From Amyelois transitella (lineage: Eukaryota; Arthropoda; Insecta; Lepidoptera; Pyralidae), in assembly GCF_032362555.1 (NCBI RefSeq), contig NC_083509.1:11369001-11433000 (forward strand): a stretch of DNA of 64,000 nucleotides. Direction: 5' to 3'. The position numbers and the translations under genes were made by a program. Numbering within the stretch: the first letter of the stretch is position 1; the number at the start of each line of letters is the position of its first letter. Shown one piece after another: positions 12,911 to 23,306 of this stretch. The notes under the pieces were generated by a model that did not search any database, was not told the DNA's origin, and worked only from the letters and a program-made list of their open reading frames with translations.

Positions 12911-13459
12911 TTAATTTTCTTCAGTTCCTGACGGAGTTTTAGATTTGCCAAAGTAACTAGACAGAACTTTCCTCACCGGCATTCTCTTGGTTTGACCACT
13001 TGAACATTCTCCTTGTTGATTCGTTACCTTATTCCAGTGATCAGTAAAAGTCTGGCGTCTGAAAACTTTTCCTAAGGACTGCCATTTCAGTTCAGGCGCT
13101 ATGTCCTTGTCTTCAAATTTCTCTGTACTACCAGAAGAGTGATCGCCCTGAGAATAAGAATATCTTAGAATATAGACGGCACTGCTTTATTACGTAATTT
13201 GAATAGGACATAGGTTACTATTTCTGATGGATGCAGGCATAGGTAGATAATTTACCAGATTACTTACATCGTTAGATTTAGTTGATCGAAGCTGATGGCG
13301 AAAAAAATTGGTGATAGATTTCTTCCACGTCTTCGGATTTTTTAAATTTATTTCTAAGCTACCAGTGCCTTCTACTGGGACTTTCCTACTCTTTTTTGGG
13401 CAGGTATCCTCTTTAGGAACATTTTCTTTTGTAACTGTTTCTCCTTCAGGGCAAAGCAT
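12911..13459 (-). CDS. Small basic protein of unknown function (two exons, 142 aa)
   Basis: Exon 13268-13459 (ATG at 13459) ends in a perfect GTAAGT donor. Acceptor TTCTCAG precedes exon 12911-13147, which ends in TAA. Both are in phase 0 and give 64 + 78 residues. I do not recognise the product. It is lysine-rich and low in hydrophobic residues, so probably mostly disordered. Two short segments stand out: KKSITNFF (residues 46-53) and RKVLSSYF near the C-terminus. Both fit the PCNA-interacting box pattern with a basic residue in place of glutamine, as tolerated in translesion polymerases. A further exon-like block lies upstream at 14054-14105, so the true N-terminus could be longer. The start lies in a plausible context but has no homology support. 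Confidence 0.55.
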
Positions 13460-14053
13460 TTTAATAATATTGAAAAATCTTCTGAACTTTTCACATAAAC
13501 GTATTCAAAATTATTTTAAAATTTGTCAGTTATGATGTGACAGAATTGCAAACGTAAAATATTTGACTTGTTTAAAAAAGGAAAATATATTTTTTCGACT
13601 TGCGATCATAGCGAACCTCTTTATCTCTACGATAATAACTCCTTTTATTCTTACGCCACGGGGCTATTCACTATCTATGATTATGTATTTATTTTATATT
13701 ATTTATATTTATTTATTTACGCCAATAATACAACGGTGGTTGGTGTAACCATATCTTAAAGTATTTGGCAAGGAATTCTTATATAAAAAAATCTTGACAG
13801 TCCTCATTTCAAGTAAAAAGGATAAATAACAAGTATAAAATGTGCAAGAAATAAAGAAGTTATAGAAACAAACAAGTTGAAGAACATTATTTTCACAAAA
13901 TAACAAAAATGTTCTTATAATCGTTATGACATGATCGGGAACATTAACAAGGCATAAGTCTTCTCGGGTATCTCCTTTGATAATCCTAATGAGTCATATT
14001 TATTTAATATTTAAGTACAACTTAAAGTAATCTTACTCTTACTACTTACTCAC

Positions 14054-14105
14054 CTTCAGGACCATCCCATACTCTATGGTAGTATGTCTTAGCCTCAAAC
14101 TCGGT
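14054..14105 (-). other. Candidate minus-strand exon
   Basis: A 52-base block is flanked on the minus strand by a strong acceptor (T-rich tract then TTTTCAG) and a strong donor (GTGAGTAAGT). One frame reads TEFEAKTYYHRVWDGPE, which looks protein-like. It does not join the exon at 13268-13459 in a compatible phase through any good acceptor I found, so its gene partner is unresolved. Confidence 0.3.
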
Positions 14106-14247
14106 CTGAAAATAAAAAAAAATTAAGCTACTGGCAAAAGCGGGAAAATCATATATTGCGCCGGGGATAGGAAGGAACATTTCAAAGCACTCTTTTATTT
14201 TACAAAATATTTATACATAACACTAATCTCGTAAACATTAGACGAAA

Positions 14248-17200
14248 ATGCAGGCAATAGCAACTCCTATGACTCAGGTAATATTTCGTGCTATTTCAAC
14301 ATTATTTCAACATTAGTTATTATAATATGTACCTATGTGGAATATAGTGACGGTAGTTGATTATTTTACACCCAAGTCAAATTGTATACTATTTTTTTGC
14401 AGGCCATGAAAGAATGGACCAAAATATTTCCAAAAAATATGACTGAAAACTATACCAGCTCAGTAACATTTATGAAACAGCTTACAGTGGTGGCTATTAG
14501 CACAATAACATATTTGAAAAATTTTCCGGACGATAGTTACACGCTGGAACAGTTCGCTGGGCTAAAACTTAGAATTTTGAAGAAAAAGTGTAGGGATGAG
14601 TTTGCCGATTTTATCAGCACAGCTCTAACGCAAGCTTTTGAGGCCTTTGATAAAAAATATGTAAGTAGATCCATGCACAAGGCTAGTTTATGTCGCATGC
14701 GGGTAGTAATTTGGATCACGGATCAGCTCATTCGCTAGTTGTTTGAAAGAAATTGATATAATGCGTGATTTTATCTATATCTATACTAATATTATAAAGC
14801 TGAAGAGTTTGTTTTGTTTGTTTGTTTGTTTGTTTAAACGCGCTAATCTCAGAAACTACTGAAACGATTTGAATAATTCTTTCACTGTTAGATAGTCTAT
14901 TTATCGAGGAAGGCTATAGGCTACATTTTATCCCAGATTTCCTACGGGAAACGTCAACAATGCAGGTGAAAGTTGAATGAGTCGGCCATCTGCGAGCTTT
15001 CCACGCGAACGCTGCGCAAACCAACAAAGATATAGTAAAACAATGTACTAAAGATGTGAAGTACTCATTTTTTGCCACAAAAAAGTCCGCGAGAGCATAT
15101 ATCTATCTCTTAAGGTTTACTTACAATAACCACTTTTATGTTAATTTTTTAAGATTATTTTTTCATTATAAACATAAGTTATTTTGAAACCAATTTTCTT
15201 TAATTCAGTATTAATCCTTATCAAAATAAATATGTTTATTACTTTCGGCTTTTCATGTAGACTAAAATTGCCATTTACAGTATATAAATCAGACGAATAG
15301 GTTTTGAGATATAGTCGTTATAAGCATTTTGCAGCGAAACATTTAATACGGCGAACCAGCGTTCTTCCTAATACGCCTGACCGCCTGCAAAAATAAATAT
15401 GATGCCCAAAATAAGTATTTCACGCGGACGAAGTCGCGGGCACAGCTAGTGTATGTATAAAATCTGTATGTATCTCCCTCCGAATATCGATTTATATTCG
15501 GGCACCTTTTCGTTTTCTAGAAAAAAAAAAACTACACCTAACACCATTACTTCCAGTTACACCAACTAGCGCTATGTTTCTACAAAGACGAATTCACAAC
15601 GGAAAATCTGTTAGAGTATTACATCTTCGAGTATTCTTACAACAAAGATGGGGTGTCCATGAGTGTCCATTCAAAAACTCGGGACAGCGAGCGGAAAACA
15701 AGCAAATTCACTTTCGATAATGTCCGAGACAGGACTGTCCAGTTGATTCGAGCTTGCATGGTCATCATGCAGACAACGCAGCATAATTCCATTGAGTTTT
15801 GCGACGTCAGCTTAAGGCTCTATTATAATGAAGGTATGGATAAAATTAACATACATACATACATATGGTCACGTCTATATCCCTTGGGGGTAGACAGAGC
15901 CAACAGTCTTGAAAAGACTGAATGGCCACGTTCAGCTATTTGGCTTAACGATAGAATTGAGATTCAACTAGTGACAGGTTGCTAGCCCATCGCCTAAAAA
16001 AGAATCCAAATTTGTAAGCCTCTATGTAGTATTTATCTATTATAAAATATAGTATCGTTGAGTTAGTATCTCTTAACACAAGTCTCGAACTTACTTCGAG
16101 GCTAACTCAATCTGTGTGATTTGTCCCGTATACCTATTTATATTTATTTATATTTTGCGTATAACAGTTGAACCAAAAAATCGTGTTACGATCGCTATGC
16201 TCCACCTTTATCAGTTGCTTACAATGTGTAGATTTTCTCTCACGATGTTTTCCCTGATCGAAGCATCTGTTAGCATTCATGTACAGTCGCTTGTACAAAA
16301 ACTATAACATAAAATAAAGATAGGTATGTTTCTAACTAGTTCTACATTCATTCATGTTTTTTAATGTAGACAATGTGCATTCGTCCACGATTTAGATTTA
16401 AGAGATCTATATTTGTAAATTGACGTCCGATGAAAATGCTGCAGTGTAGTTTGTTCCGCCGCTCCTTCTACACATGCGCTTCGGAAGCGGTAGCAGTTAT
16501 AATTAGATTTAAGTGATGCGACGTCAATAAGTGATACCTTGTATCCAATTTTGAAAATAATTAACGTCCGATGAAAATGTTACAGTGTAGTTTGTTCCGC
16601 CGCTCCTTCTACACATGCGCTCTGGAAGCGGTAGTAGTTATAATTAGATTTAAGTGATGCGACGTCAATAAGTGATACCTTGTAACCAATTTCAAAAAAA
16701 ACATTCTATTCTCGTAGACGCGCCTCCAGGTTACAACGTATCAGGGTTCACAGCCGCGGGTCCATCGGAAGACCACATCGGCGAGACCATAGAGCAGGCC
16801 ATAAAGCTTGGCAGCGTGGAGACGCCGTACCATAGAGTGATGGCCAGCTCCTTTGTGAGAGACAGCCTGCTTGCCAGCCACGAGGCTATCGTGAGTTGTT
16901 CACCCGATACACTGAATATGTCACGTCTGTATCCCTTACGAGGTAGACAGACTCGAAGACCACGTTCAGCTGTTAGCCTTACTGATAGTATTAAGATTAA
17001 TATAAAGTGACAGATTAGAAAAAGAAGAATCCCAAGTTTATAAGCCTATCCCTTAGTCGCCTTTTACGACATCCATGGGAAAGAGATAGAGTGGTCCTAT
17101 TCTTCTTTCTATTTGTGCCGTGTGGTTCTCGGAAGACCACATCGGCGAGACCATAGAGCAGGCCATAAAGCTCGGCAGCGTAGAGACGCCGTACCAAAAA

Positions 17201-20200
17201 GTGATGGCCAGCTCCTTTATGAGAGACAGCCTGCTTGCCAGCCACGAGGCTATCGTGAGTTGTTCACCCGATACACTGAATATGTCACGTCTGTATCCCT
17301 TACGAGGTAGACAGACTCGAAGACTACGTTCAGCTGTTAGCCTTACTGATAGTATTAAGATTAATATATAAAGTGACAAGTTAGAAAAAGAAGAATCCCA
17401 AGTTTATAAGCCTATCCCTTAGTCGCCTTTTACGACATCCATGGGAAAGAGATGTAGTGGTCCTATTCTTCTTTCTATTGGTGCCGTGTGGTTCTTGGAA
17501 GACCACATCGGCGAGACCATAAAGCAGACCATAAAGCTAGGCAGCGTAGAGACGCCGTACCAAAGAGTGATGGCCAGCTCCTACATGAGAGACAGCCTGC
17601 TTGCCAGCCACGAGGCTATCGTGAGTGGTTCACCCGATAAACTGAATATGTCACGTCTGCATCCCTTACGAGGTAGACAGACTCGAAGACCACGTTCAGC
17701 TGTTTGTCTTACTGATAGTATTAAGATTAATATAAAGTGACAGGTTAGAAAAAGAAGAATCCCAAGTTTATAAGCCTATCCCTTAGTCGCCTTTTACGAC
17801 ATCCATGAGAAAGAGTTAGAGTGGTCCTATTCTTCTCTCTATTGGTGCCGTGTGGTTCTCGGAAGATTACATCGGCGAGACCATAGAGCAGACCATAAAG
17901 CTCGGCAGCGTAAAGACGCCGTACCATAGAGTGATGGCCAGCTCCTACATGAGAGACAGCCTGCTTGCCAGCCACGAGGCTATCGTGAGTGGTTCACCCG
18001 ATAAACTGAATATGTCACGTCTGCATCCCTTACGAGGTAGACAGACTCGAAGACCACGTTCAGCTAAGTGGAAGAATAGAGATTTAGACAGTGTCAGGTT
18101 GCTGGCCCATCGCCCAAGAGTAAGAAACTTTTCCTTTGATAGACCTTTACAATTTACCCGAGAAGAGAAGCAGCTGCGTTAGGTATTGTAAATACTTAAC
18201 ATAACATATAATCACGTCTATATCCCTTGCGGGGCAGATAGAGTCAACAGTCTTGAAAATACTGAAAGGCCACGTTCAGCTGTAATTAGCTGTTTGCCTT
18301 ACTGATAGAATTTAGATTCATATAAAGTGACAGGTTGCTAGCCCGTCGCCCTTAAAGAAGAATCCCAAGTTTATAAGCCTATCCCTTAGTCGCCTTTTAC
18401 GACATCCATGGGAAAGAGAGGTCCTATTCTTCTTTCTATTTGTGCCGAGAACCACACGGCACCAATAGAAAACAATAGAAATGGTTTGTCATCGTCTTGC
18501 ATCATAATTACTCGATATTTATTCGACGCACACGCAAGTTGCAAATTTGTATGTTTTGTTTTCAGCCATCCCAGAACGCACCAATGATGACGCAAAATGA
18601 CGATGACGATTTTGAAGGTATGTACCTCCTTTATTATCATTTAGTTTTTTGTTAAATTAACGAAATTCGGGATATTCCTGTATTGACTTCATAGATATTC
18701 AGACAGACAGCCCTCTGGTGATAGTAAGACTTGCTTGCATCCTCACCACTCTGGAAAGCACCCAAAGTGCGCCTTTAACCTAGTGTGGCGAAATCTATAC
18801 GCCACTAGTCACAAAAATAAAAAATGGAATCACGCTACGCTATCAGTCATAAACAGAGAAAAACCTAAATCGCGCAAGCAAAGATTTCACGGATTGGAGC
18901 TATATATACAACCTCCGACACAACATCGTCGAAGCCGCGGTTCCCCAGGCATCACACCTAGCCTGGCGGAAGATCTTCCCTTTGGTGGCGGTCGAGCCGA
19001 ATCATCGCTCCCGCTACACTTGGATCCTGGATGGGGTGAATCAGGTTTTAACACAAAGCTTCTACCATTTGACCTCCACAACCTTTGCAGGGGAACCCAA
19101 CCCGTATTGTATCATCGATCTTCCAGTTGCCTGAATGTGCAGGTTTCCTCACGCTTCCTCTTAACGTAAAAGCATCGGTTAGCACTAAAACTAACGTACG
19201 TAACCCAGAAAAGAGGTATTGGTGTATGGCTAAATTTAGATTTGAACCTGTGCCTTCACGAACATTGGTCACCTTATCGATTTGACTACACACGCTCTGT
19301 CTTCCCAGAAATTTGTGTCCTGTTACAATTGTTCTCATTGATGGCCTCTGTGGCGCAGCGGTAGTAGGCTTGTCTGTAATACAGTAGGTCCCAAGTTCGA
19401 ACCTCGGCTGTATGTTGATTAAGACACAATTAAGTGTTTGTTGTAAAATATAGTATCGTTGATACTATAAAATTAGTATCTCGTAACGTGCCGTGTGGTT
19501 CCCGGCACCAATAAAAAAGAAGAATAGGACTACTCTATCCCTTTCCCACGAATGTCGTAAACGGCGACTAAGCGATAGGCTTATAAAGTTGGGATTCTTC
19601 TTATAGGCGATGGGCTAGCAACCTGTCATTATTTGAATCACAATTCTATAATCAAGCCAAAAAGCTGAACGTGGCTTACCAGTCTTTTCAAGACTGTCGG
19701 CTCTGTCTAACCCGCAAGGGATATAGACATGACTATATGTTTATATGTAGTATCTCGGTAACAAAAGTTTCGAACTAACTTCGAGGCTTACTCGATCTGC
19801 GTAATTTCAACTGTACATAAAAAAAATTGTGAGCCTATAGCCATCAGCTTTTTATTATTAGAGTTCTTATAAATTTTGAAATCATATTACACCTGGTCAG
19901 CAAGTTGGCTTAGAATTTAAATTCTTCATTAGAAGAGGCGAACGCTTGGAGCGAGAGCCGGGTACGATGTCCGTGCAACAAACGAGACGAGAACGTGTTG
20001 ATGCTGACGTGCTTGTAAGTAATTTTAACATACAATCTCGTTTTCATCCTTCATAATAATAAAACATTGTTATCTGGGGACACGGCAGTGCCCCCGCCAA
20101 GTCGAGCAAAAAAAAGCGGCACGGCCGAGAAAAGAATGGTACATTCGAGAAAAGAATGGTACAAGCAAGAAGCAATTCAGGCTATTTTCGACCCCCCTAT

Positions 20201-23200
20201 AATTTCGTTGTGGATAAAACAAGAAGCCTGAATTTTCAGTGTTCGATGTTCAAGTCGATCTATTTATTTAAAACGTAAGACTATTGGGATGGCAAAAATA
20301 ACTATGATTTATATAATTGTTAATATTATCTGAGACCTTAAATCTTCACACATTTTAAACGTAAAATATTTTTAATATTAGCATGATAATAACTTATGTA
20401 ATAACTTAAGGCAGAAGGTCCTTAAAGTAGAAACTAAATAGATTAACCGACTTGGTATTACATGGATCTCACAACTTTTTACGGTACAAAGACTGAGCTG
20501 CGAGACTTGGGTTTTTTTACAGGATGTTTTTGATGGCATTTCGTCTACCGGTGTCATGCTTAAATATCTTCATCATAGCCTTAAGCACTTTGAATTGAAA
20601 CCTTCAACTTGCGTACCAATACAAAAAGCCGCCATCTATACTAACATTATAAAGCTGAAGAGTTTGTTTGTTTGTTTGAACACGCAAATCTCAGGAACTA
20701 CTGGTTCGAATTAAAAAATTCTCTTTGTGTTGAATAGACCATTTATCGAGGAAGGCTTTAGGCTATTTATCATAACACAAGTCTAGAACTTACTTCGAGG
20801 CTAACTTAATATGTGTTTAAAAAAAAACTATTGGCAGCGAAGAAATAATGGAAAATGTGAAAAATACGGGGAAAGTTATTCATCCTTGAGGGCTTCAATG
20901 ATGCCCAAAATAACTATTCCATGCGGACGTAGTCGCGGGCACAGCTAGTCTTAAATTTATGTCGTTTAGTTAGAAAGTTCCTTCAAATGGACGAAAACGG
21001 ACCGACTGACTTACAACAGACAGAATAAATTACATATCGTTTACTTGGTTGACGCCCGTAAACGGTATTAACTTACCAGCTTTAGCTGAGACTAGCTGTG
21101 CCCGCGACTTCGTCCGCGTGGAACAGTTATTTTTGCCATCCCAATAATCCGTATCTCTCCCATGGATATCGTAAAAGGCGACTAAAGTAGATGCTCATAG
21201 AAATAAGCACCCATCCTTAGCTATTGCAACACTCGCCAACACGCGGAGTGTTTCGGCGTGAGGAGCCCCCGCGCGGCGGCGCACTGCTGCGAGCGCTGCG
21301 CGGGCGCGGGCCGCCAGCGGAGCCCTACGGACGGACAGCTGGCCGAGCTGCCGCCCAGGAAGAGGGAGGTATTGTGACATTTATTCTTTGTAAGTTATTC
21401 TACATACATACATATGGTCACGTCTATAACCCTTAAGTTATTCTCCCGTGTGAATTAAGGACCATCTACATACACACATATGGTCACGTCTATAACAGGG
21501 AAAATAAACTTGTATGACCATCTACTAATGTGGATAAATGGCGATTAGTTTTTAAGCGAAGTAAGCTTTTTTGTGACATTTCGATCACGTCTGTATCCCT
21601 TGTGGGATAGATACAGCCAACAGTCTTGAAAAGACTGATAGGCCACGTTCAGCTGTTCGGCTTAATGTTAGAATTGACATTCAAAGAGTGACAGGTTGCT
21701 AGCCCATCGCCTAAAAAGAATCCCAAGTTTGTAAGACTATCCCTTAGTCGCTTTTTACGACAGTCATGGGAAACAGATGTAGTGGTCCTATTCTTTTTTG
21801 TATCTGTGCCGGGAACCACGGCCATCTAAGTTATTCTCTCGTGTGAATTTAGGAGCATCTACATACATACATATGGTCACGTCTATAAAAGGGAATAATA
21901 GACTTGTATAACTATACTAATGTGAATAAAGGCTCATGGCGATTCGATTTTAAGCGAAGTAAACTCTTTTTCTGATATTTATTTATTTTTACAAACGTAC
22001 ATATACATATATTATCACGTCTGTATCCCTTGTGGGGTAGATATAGCCAACAGTCTTGAAAAAGACTGATAGGTAGGTCACGTTTAGTTATTTGGCTTAA
22101 TGATAGAATTGAGATTCAAATAGTGATAGGTTGCTCACCCATCGCCTAAAAATAATCCCAAGTTTGTAAGCCTATCCCTTAGTCGCCTTTTACGACATTC
22201 ATGGAATGGTCCTATTCCTATTCTTATCCTATTCCCATAAAAAGATGATTTGAGAAAATCCCTTTGAAAATTCTAGTGTCTGTGCATATTCCGTCGCGCG
22301 CTTATGTACCTGACTCGAGTATCGGAAGTGACGGCGGAGAGTGTTGCCAGCCATCTCGGCATCACCAGTCTCAACATGGCGAAGCTGATGAAACTGCTTT
22401 ATTTCCACGGTATCTTGCTTGACGGACGAGAGTGAGTATTTGTAAAGTTGCAAACATAGGTACTTACACTTTTAAAAGAGGGTTGTAGGTATTAAGAAAA
22501 AATAGCGATAATTCTTCTTGGCTTCCATTTATTTATATCTAGAACACACTTTAAACTATCTGTCATACGTTGACATTGACGTATGATCATGTCTATATCC
22601 CTTGCGGGAAAGACAGAATCAACAGTCTTGAAAATACTAAAAGGCCACGTTCAGCTTTTTGGCTCAATGATAGAATTGAGATTCAAATAGTGACGAGTCG
22701 CTAGTCCATCGCCTAAAAGAAGAGTCATAGAGTTCATAAGTCTTTTCCTTAGTCGCCTTTTACGTAAAAGCTAAAATAGTCCTATTCTTTTTTCTATTGG
22801 TACCGAGAACCAGACGGCACTAAACTATTTGTATATAAAAAAAATATCGTTTAAATTTTCCTTACAGTTCCGAGGCACCAAAAAAGGTTCTCACAGAGAA
22901 GTTAAACGCAGTCATAAGTAAATATTTTCAAACATCAGAAAACAACATTGTAGATCGGCTCTTAGCCGAAACTTTCGCGTCACAAGAAAGTACACCCGAT
23001 CCAATTGGGGACGTACTAGAACCTTTAGAGAAAGTATCCCTTCAAAACACCGACACTCTCGGTCGGGTTATAGACAATGTCGCGCGATCCCCCGTCGTCG
23101 AAGATTCGACTTTATTGCAATACAGAGAAGCCGTATTATCGAATTATCAGCGCGACGAAGAATTACCTCTAAGCGGATCACATAATCCGGTTAAGGATAT

Positions 23201-23306
23201 GGAGAATTTGGGTAAGAAATTGGGAAAGAGGAAGACTGATGATGGAGACAGGCCCAATTTGAGGTCAGCGAGTCTCAAAACTAAGAGAGCCAAGTTAAGG
23301 GCGTAA
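14248..23306 (+). CDS. HORMAD1: HORMA-domain meiotic chromosome-axis protein (HORMAD/Hop1 type)
   Basis: Nine exons join in frame: 14248-14277, 14403-14660, 15557-15833, 16718-16890, 18566-18617, 19933-20014, 21221-21368, 22277-22431 and 22868-23306, giving 537 residues. Residues about 15-235 are a HORMA domain (SVTFMKQLTVVAISTITYL, FEAFDKKY, YYIFEYSYNKDG, LIRACMVIMQT, DVSLRLYYNE). A DDDDF patch follows. Then a C4HC3 PHD-like finger has C276/C278, C290/C293, H298/C301 and C314/C317. A winged-helix-like block (RALMYLTRVSEVTAESVASHL) covers 341-391, and the end is a basic tail (TKRAKLRA). Known role: HORMADs coat meiotic chromosome axes, promote double-strand breaks and bias repair to the homologue; PHD plus winged helix is the chromatin-binding region of yeast Hop1. 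The first exon codes for only 10 residues and its start is the least certain point. Confidence 0.9.
14780..15450 (+). mobile_element. Non-autonomous Helitron (Lepidoptera CTAGT type)
   Basis: It starts TCTATACTAATATTATAAAG and ends in a GC-rich hairpin followed by GCGGGCACAGCTAGT. It lies in HORMAD intron 2. The 720-bp copy at 46381-47100 is nearly identical apart from an indel of about 50 bases near the 3' end. Confidence 0.8.
15859..16017 (+). repeat. SINE-like repeat family A, truncated copy
   Basis: Family A is the commonest repeat here, about 250 bp. It begins with a (ACAT)n run and TATGGTCACGTCTATATCCC, passes through GGGGTAGACAGAGCC and GACAGGTTGCTAGCCCATCG, and ends near GGTGCCGGGAACCACACGGC. 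This copy stops after the CCCATCGCC block. It starts about 20 bases after the HORMAD exon 3 donor. Confidence 0.7.
16030..16150 (+). repeat. Tail of tRNA-derived SINE family B
   Basis: Contains AAATATAGTATCGTTGAGTT and the self-complementary AGTCTCGAACTTACTTCGAGG, then a TTTATTTA-rich end. The same tail recurs at 19450, 30091-30195 and 43460-43590; at 19342 and 43355 it follows a tRNA-like head. Confidence 0.6.
16361..16717 (+). repeat. Repeat family D, two tandem copies ending at the HORMAD exon 4 acceptor
   Basis: Family D carries GACGTCCGATGAAAATG, a CCGCTTC/GAAGCGG stem, GACGTCAATAAGTGATACC and an (ATTCT)n-like tail. Here two copies lie in tandem about 140 bp apart. The tail (CATTCTATTCTCGTAG) is itself the pyrimidine tract and AG of exon 4. 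Confidence 0.7.
17136..17254 (+). pseudogene. HORMAD exon 4 copy 2 (fragment)
   Basis: Encodes HIGETIEQAIKLGSVETPYQ, then KVMASSFMRDSLLASHEAI, and a GTGAGT donor. The SINE end TCGGAAG precedes it and could serve as an acceptor that keeps phase with exon 3. It lacks the 54 bases encoding the first part of exon 4. Confidence 0.75.
17502..17620 (+). pseudogene. HORMAD exon 4 copy 3 (fragment)
   Basis: As copy 2, with GETIKQTIKLG and YQRVMASSYMRDS changes; frame and donor are intact. Confidence 0.75.
17866..17984 (+). pseudogene. HORMAD exon 4 copy 4 (fragment)
   Basis: As copy 2, starting with a changed YIGETIEQTIKLG and SVKTPYHRVMASSYM; frame and donor are intact. After it the SINE part diverges from the other units. 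Confidence 0.75.
18209..18470 (+). repeat. Repeat family A copy
   Basis: Near full-length copy in HORMAD intron 4, from the CACGTCTATATCCC start to the CCACACGGCACC end. Confidence 0.7.
18880..19340 (+). repeat. Interspersed repeats (families H and G)
   Basis: Bases 18880-19020 match 25085-25260 in reverse (ATCTTCCCTTTGGTGGCGGT). Bases from about 19020 match 60950-61250 and, in reverse, 33675-33900 (GAGCATCGGTTAG-like and CTTTGCAGGGGAACC words). Both lie in HORMAD intron 5. Confidence 0.6.
19342..19486 (+). repeat. tRNA-derived SINE family B with tRNA-like head
   Basis: GTGGCGCAGCGGTAGTAGGC resembles a pol III A box and AAGTTCGAACC a B box, about 50 bases apart. The AAATATAGTATCGTTGATAC tail follows. 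The head is degenerate and I do not call it a functional tRNA. Confidence 0.65.
19487..19745 (-). repeat. Repeat family A copy
   Basis: Full-length minus-strand copy inserted at the end of the SINE B tail in HORMAD intron 5. Confidence 0.7.
20635..20949 (+). mobile_element. Non-autonomous Helitron
   Basis: Begins TCTATACTAACATTATAAAG and ends CGCGGGCACAGCTAGT. It contains a fragment of the SINE B tail near 20773-20820. Confidence 0.75.
21091..21190 (-). repeat. Helitron 3' end fused to a repeat A fragment
   Basis: Bases from 21091 are a reverse Helitron end (ACTAGCTGTGCCCGCGACTT). From about 21155 a piece of repeat A (CCCATGGATATCGTAAAAGG) follows, only 30 bases before the HORMAD exon 7 acceptor. 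Confidence 0.6.
21496..21575 (+). pseudogene. Degraded sulfatase exon 4 copy 1 in HORMAD intron 7
   Basis: ACAGGGAAAATAAACTTGTA through TTTTTAAGCGAAGTAAGC matches, with substitutions and deletions, the 3' part of ARSB exon 4 (minus strand, 32313-32370) and its intron start. A family A repeat follows it, as at the ARSB locus. Confidence 0.65.
21579..21836 (+). repeat. Repeat family A copy
   Basis: Full-length copy in HORMAD intron 7, next to the first sulfatase exon relic. Confidence 0.7.
21892..22005 (+). pseudogene. Degraded sulfatase exon 4 copy 2 in HORMAD intron 7
   Basis: Matches the ARSB exon 4 end (AAAGGCTCATGGCGATTCGA, TTTTAAGCGAAGTAA) and then the ARSB intron as far as TATTTATTTTTACAAAC. 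A repeat A copy follows at the same relative place. It is about 400 bp from copy 1, so the two form a tandem. Confidence 0.75.
22008..22245 (+). repeat. Repeat family A copy
   Basis: Near full-length copy directly after the second sulfatase relic. It ends about 30 bases before the HORMAD exon 8 acceptor. Confidence 0.7.
22577..22822 (+). repeat. Repeat family A copy
   Basis: Diverged full-length copy in HORMAD intron 8, ending about 45 bases before the last exon. Confidence 0.7.

Larger units (their letters stand above)
16759..18067 (+). repeat. Four-copy tandem array of HORMAD exon 4 plus SINE
   Basis: The 3' 119 bases of exon 4 (16772-16890), its GTGAGT donor and a following family A SINE piece are repeated at 17136-17254, 17502-17620 and 17866-17984. 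Donors fall at 16891, 17255, 17621 and 17985, a period of 364-366 bp. Each extra copy is fused at its 5' side to the SINE end (GTGGTTCTCGGAAG). All three keep the 119-base length and an open reading frame, with several amino-acid differences. Confidence 0.9.

Noticed and set aside
17120-18182. Plus frames of 80-110 codons across the HORMAD tandem units read as separate small proteins
   Set aside because: They start inside the SINE and include intron; they are exon fragments, not genes.
19340-19410. Possible tRNA gene
   Set aside because: A and B box-like words are present but the cloverleaf stems do not pair and a SINE B tail follows, so it is a SINE head.
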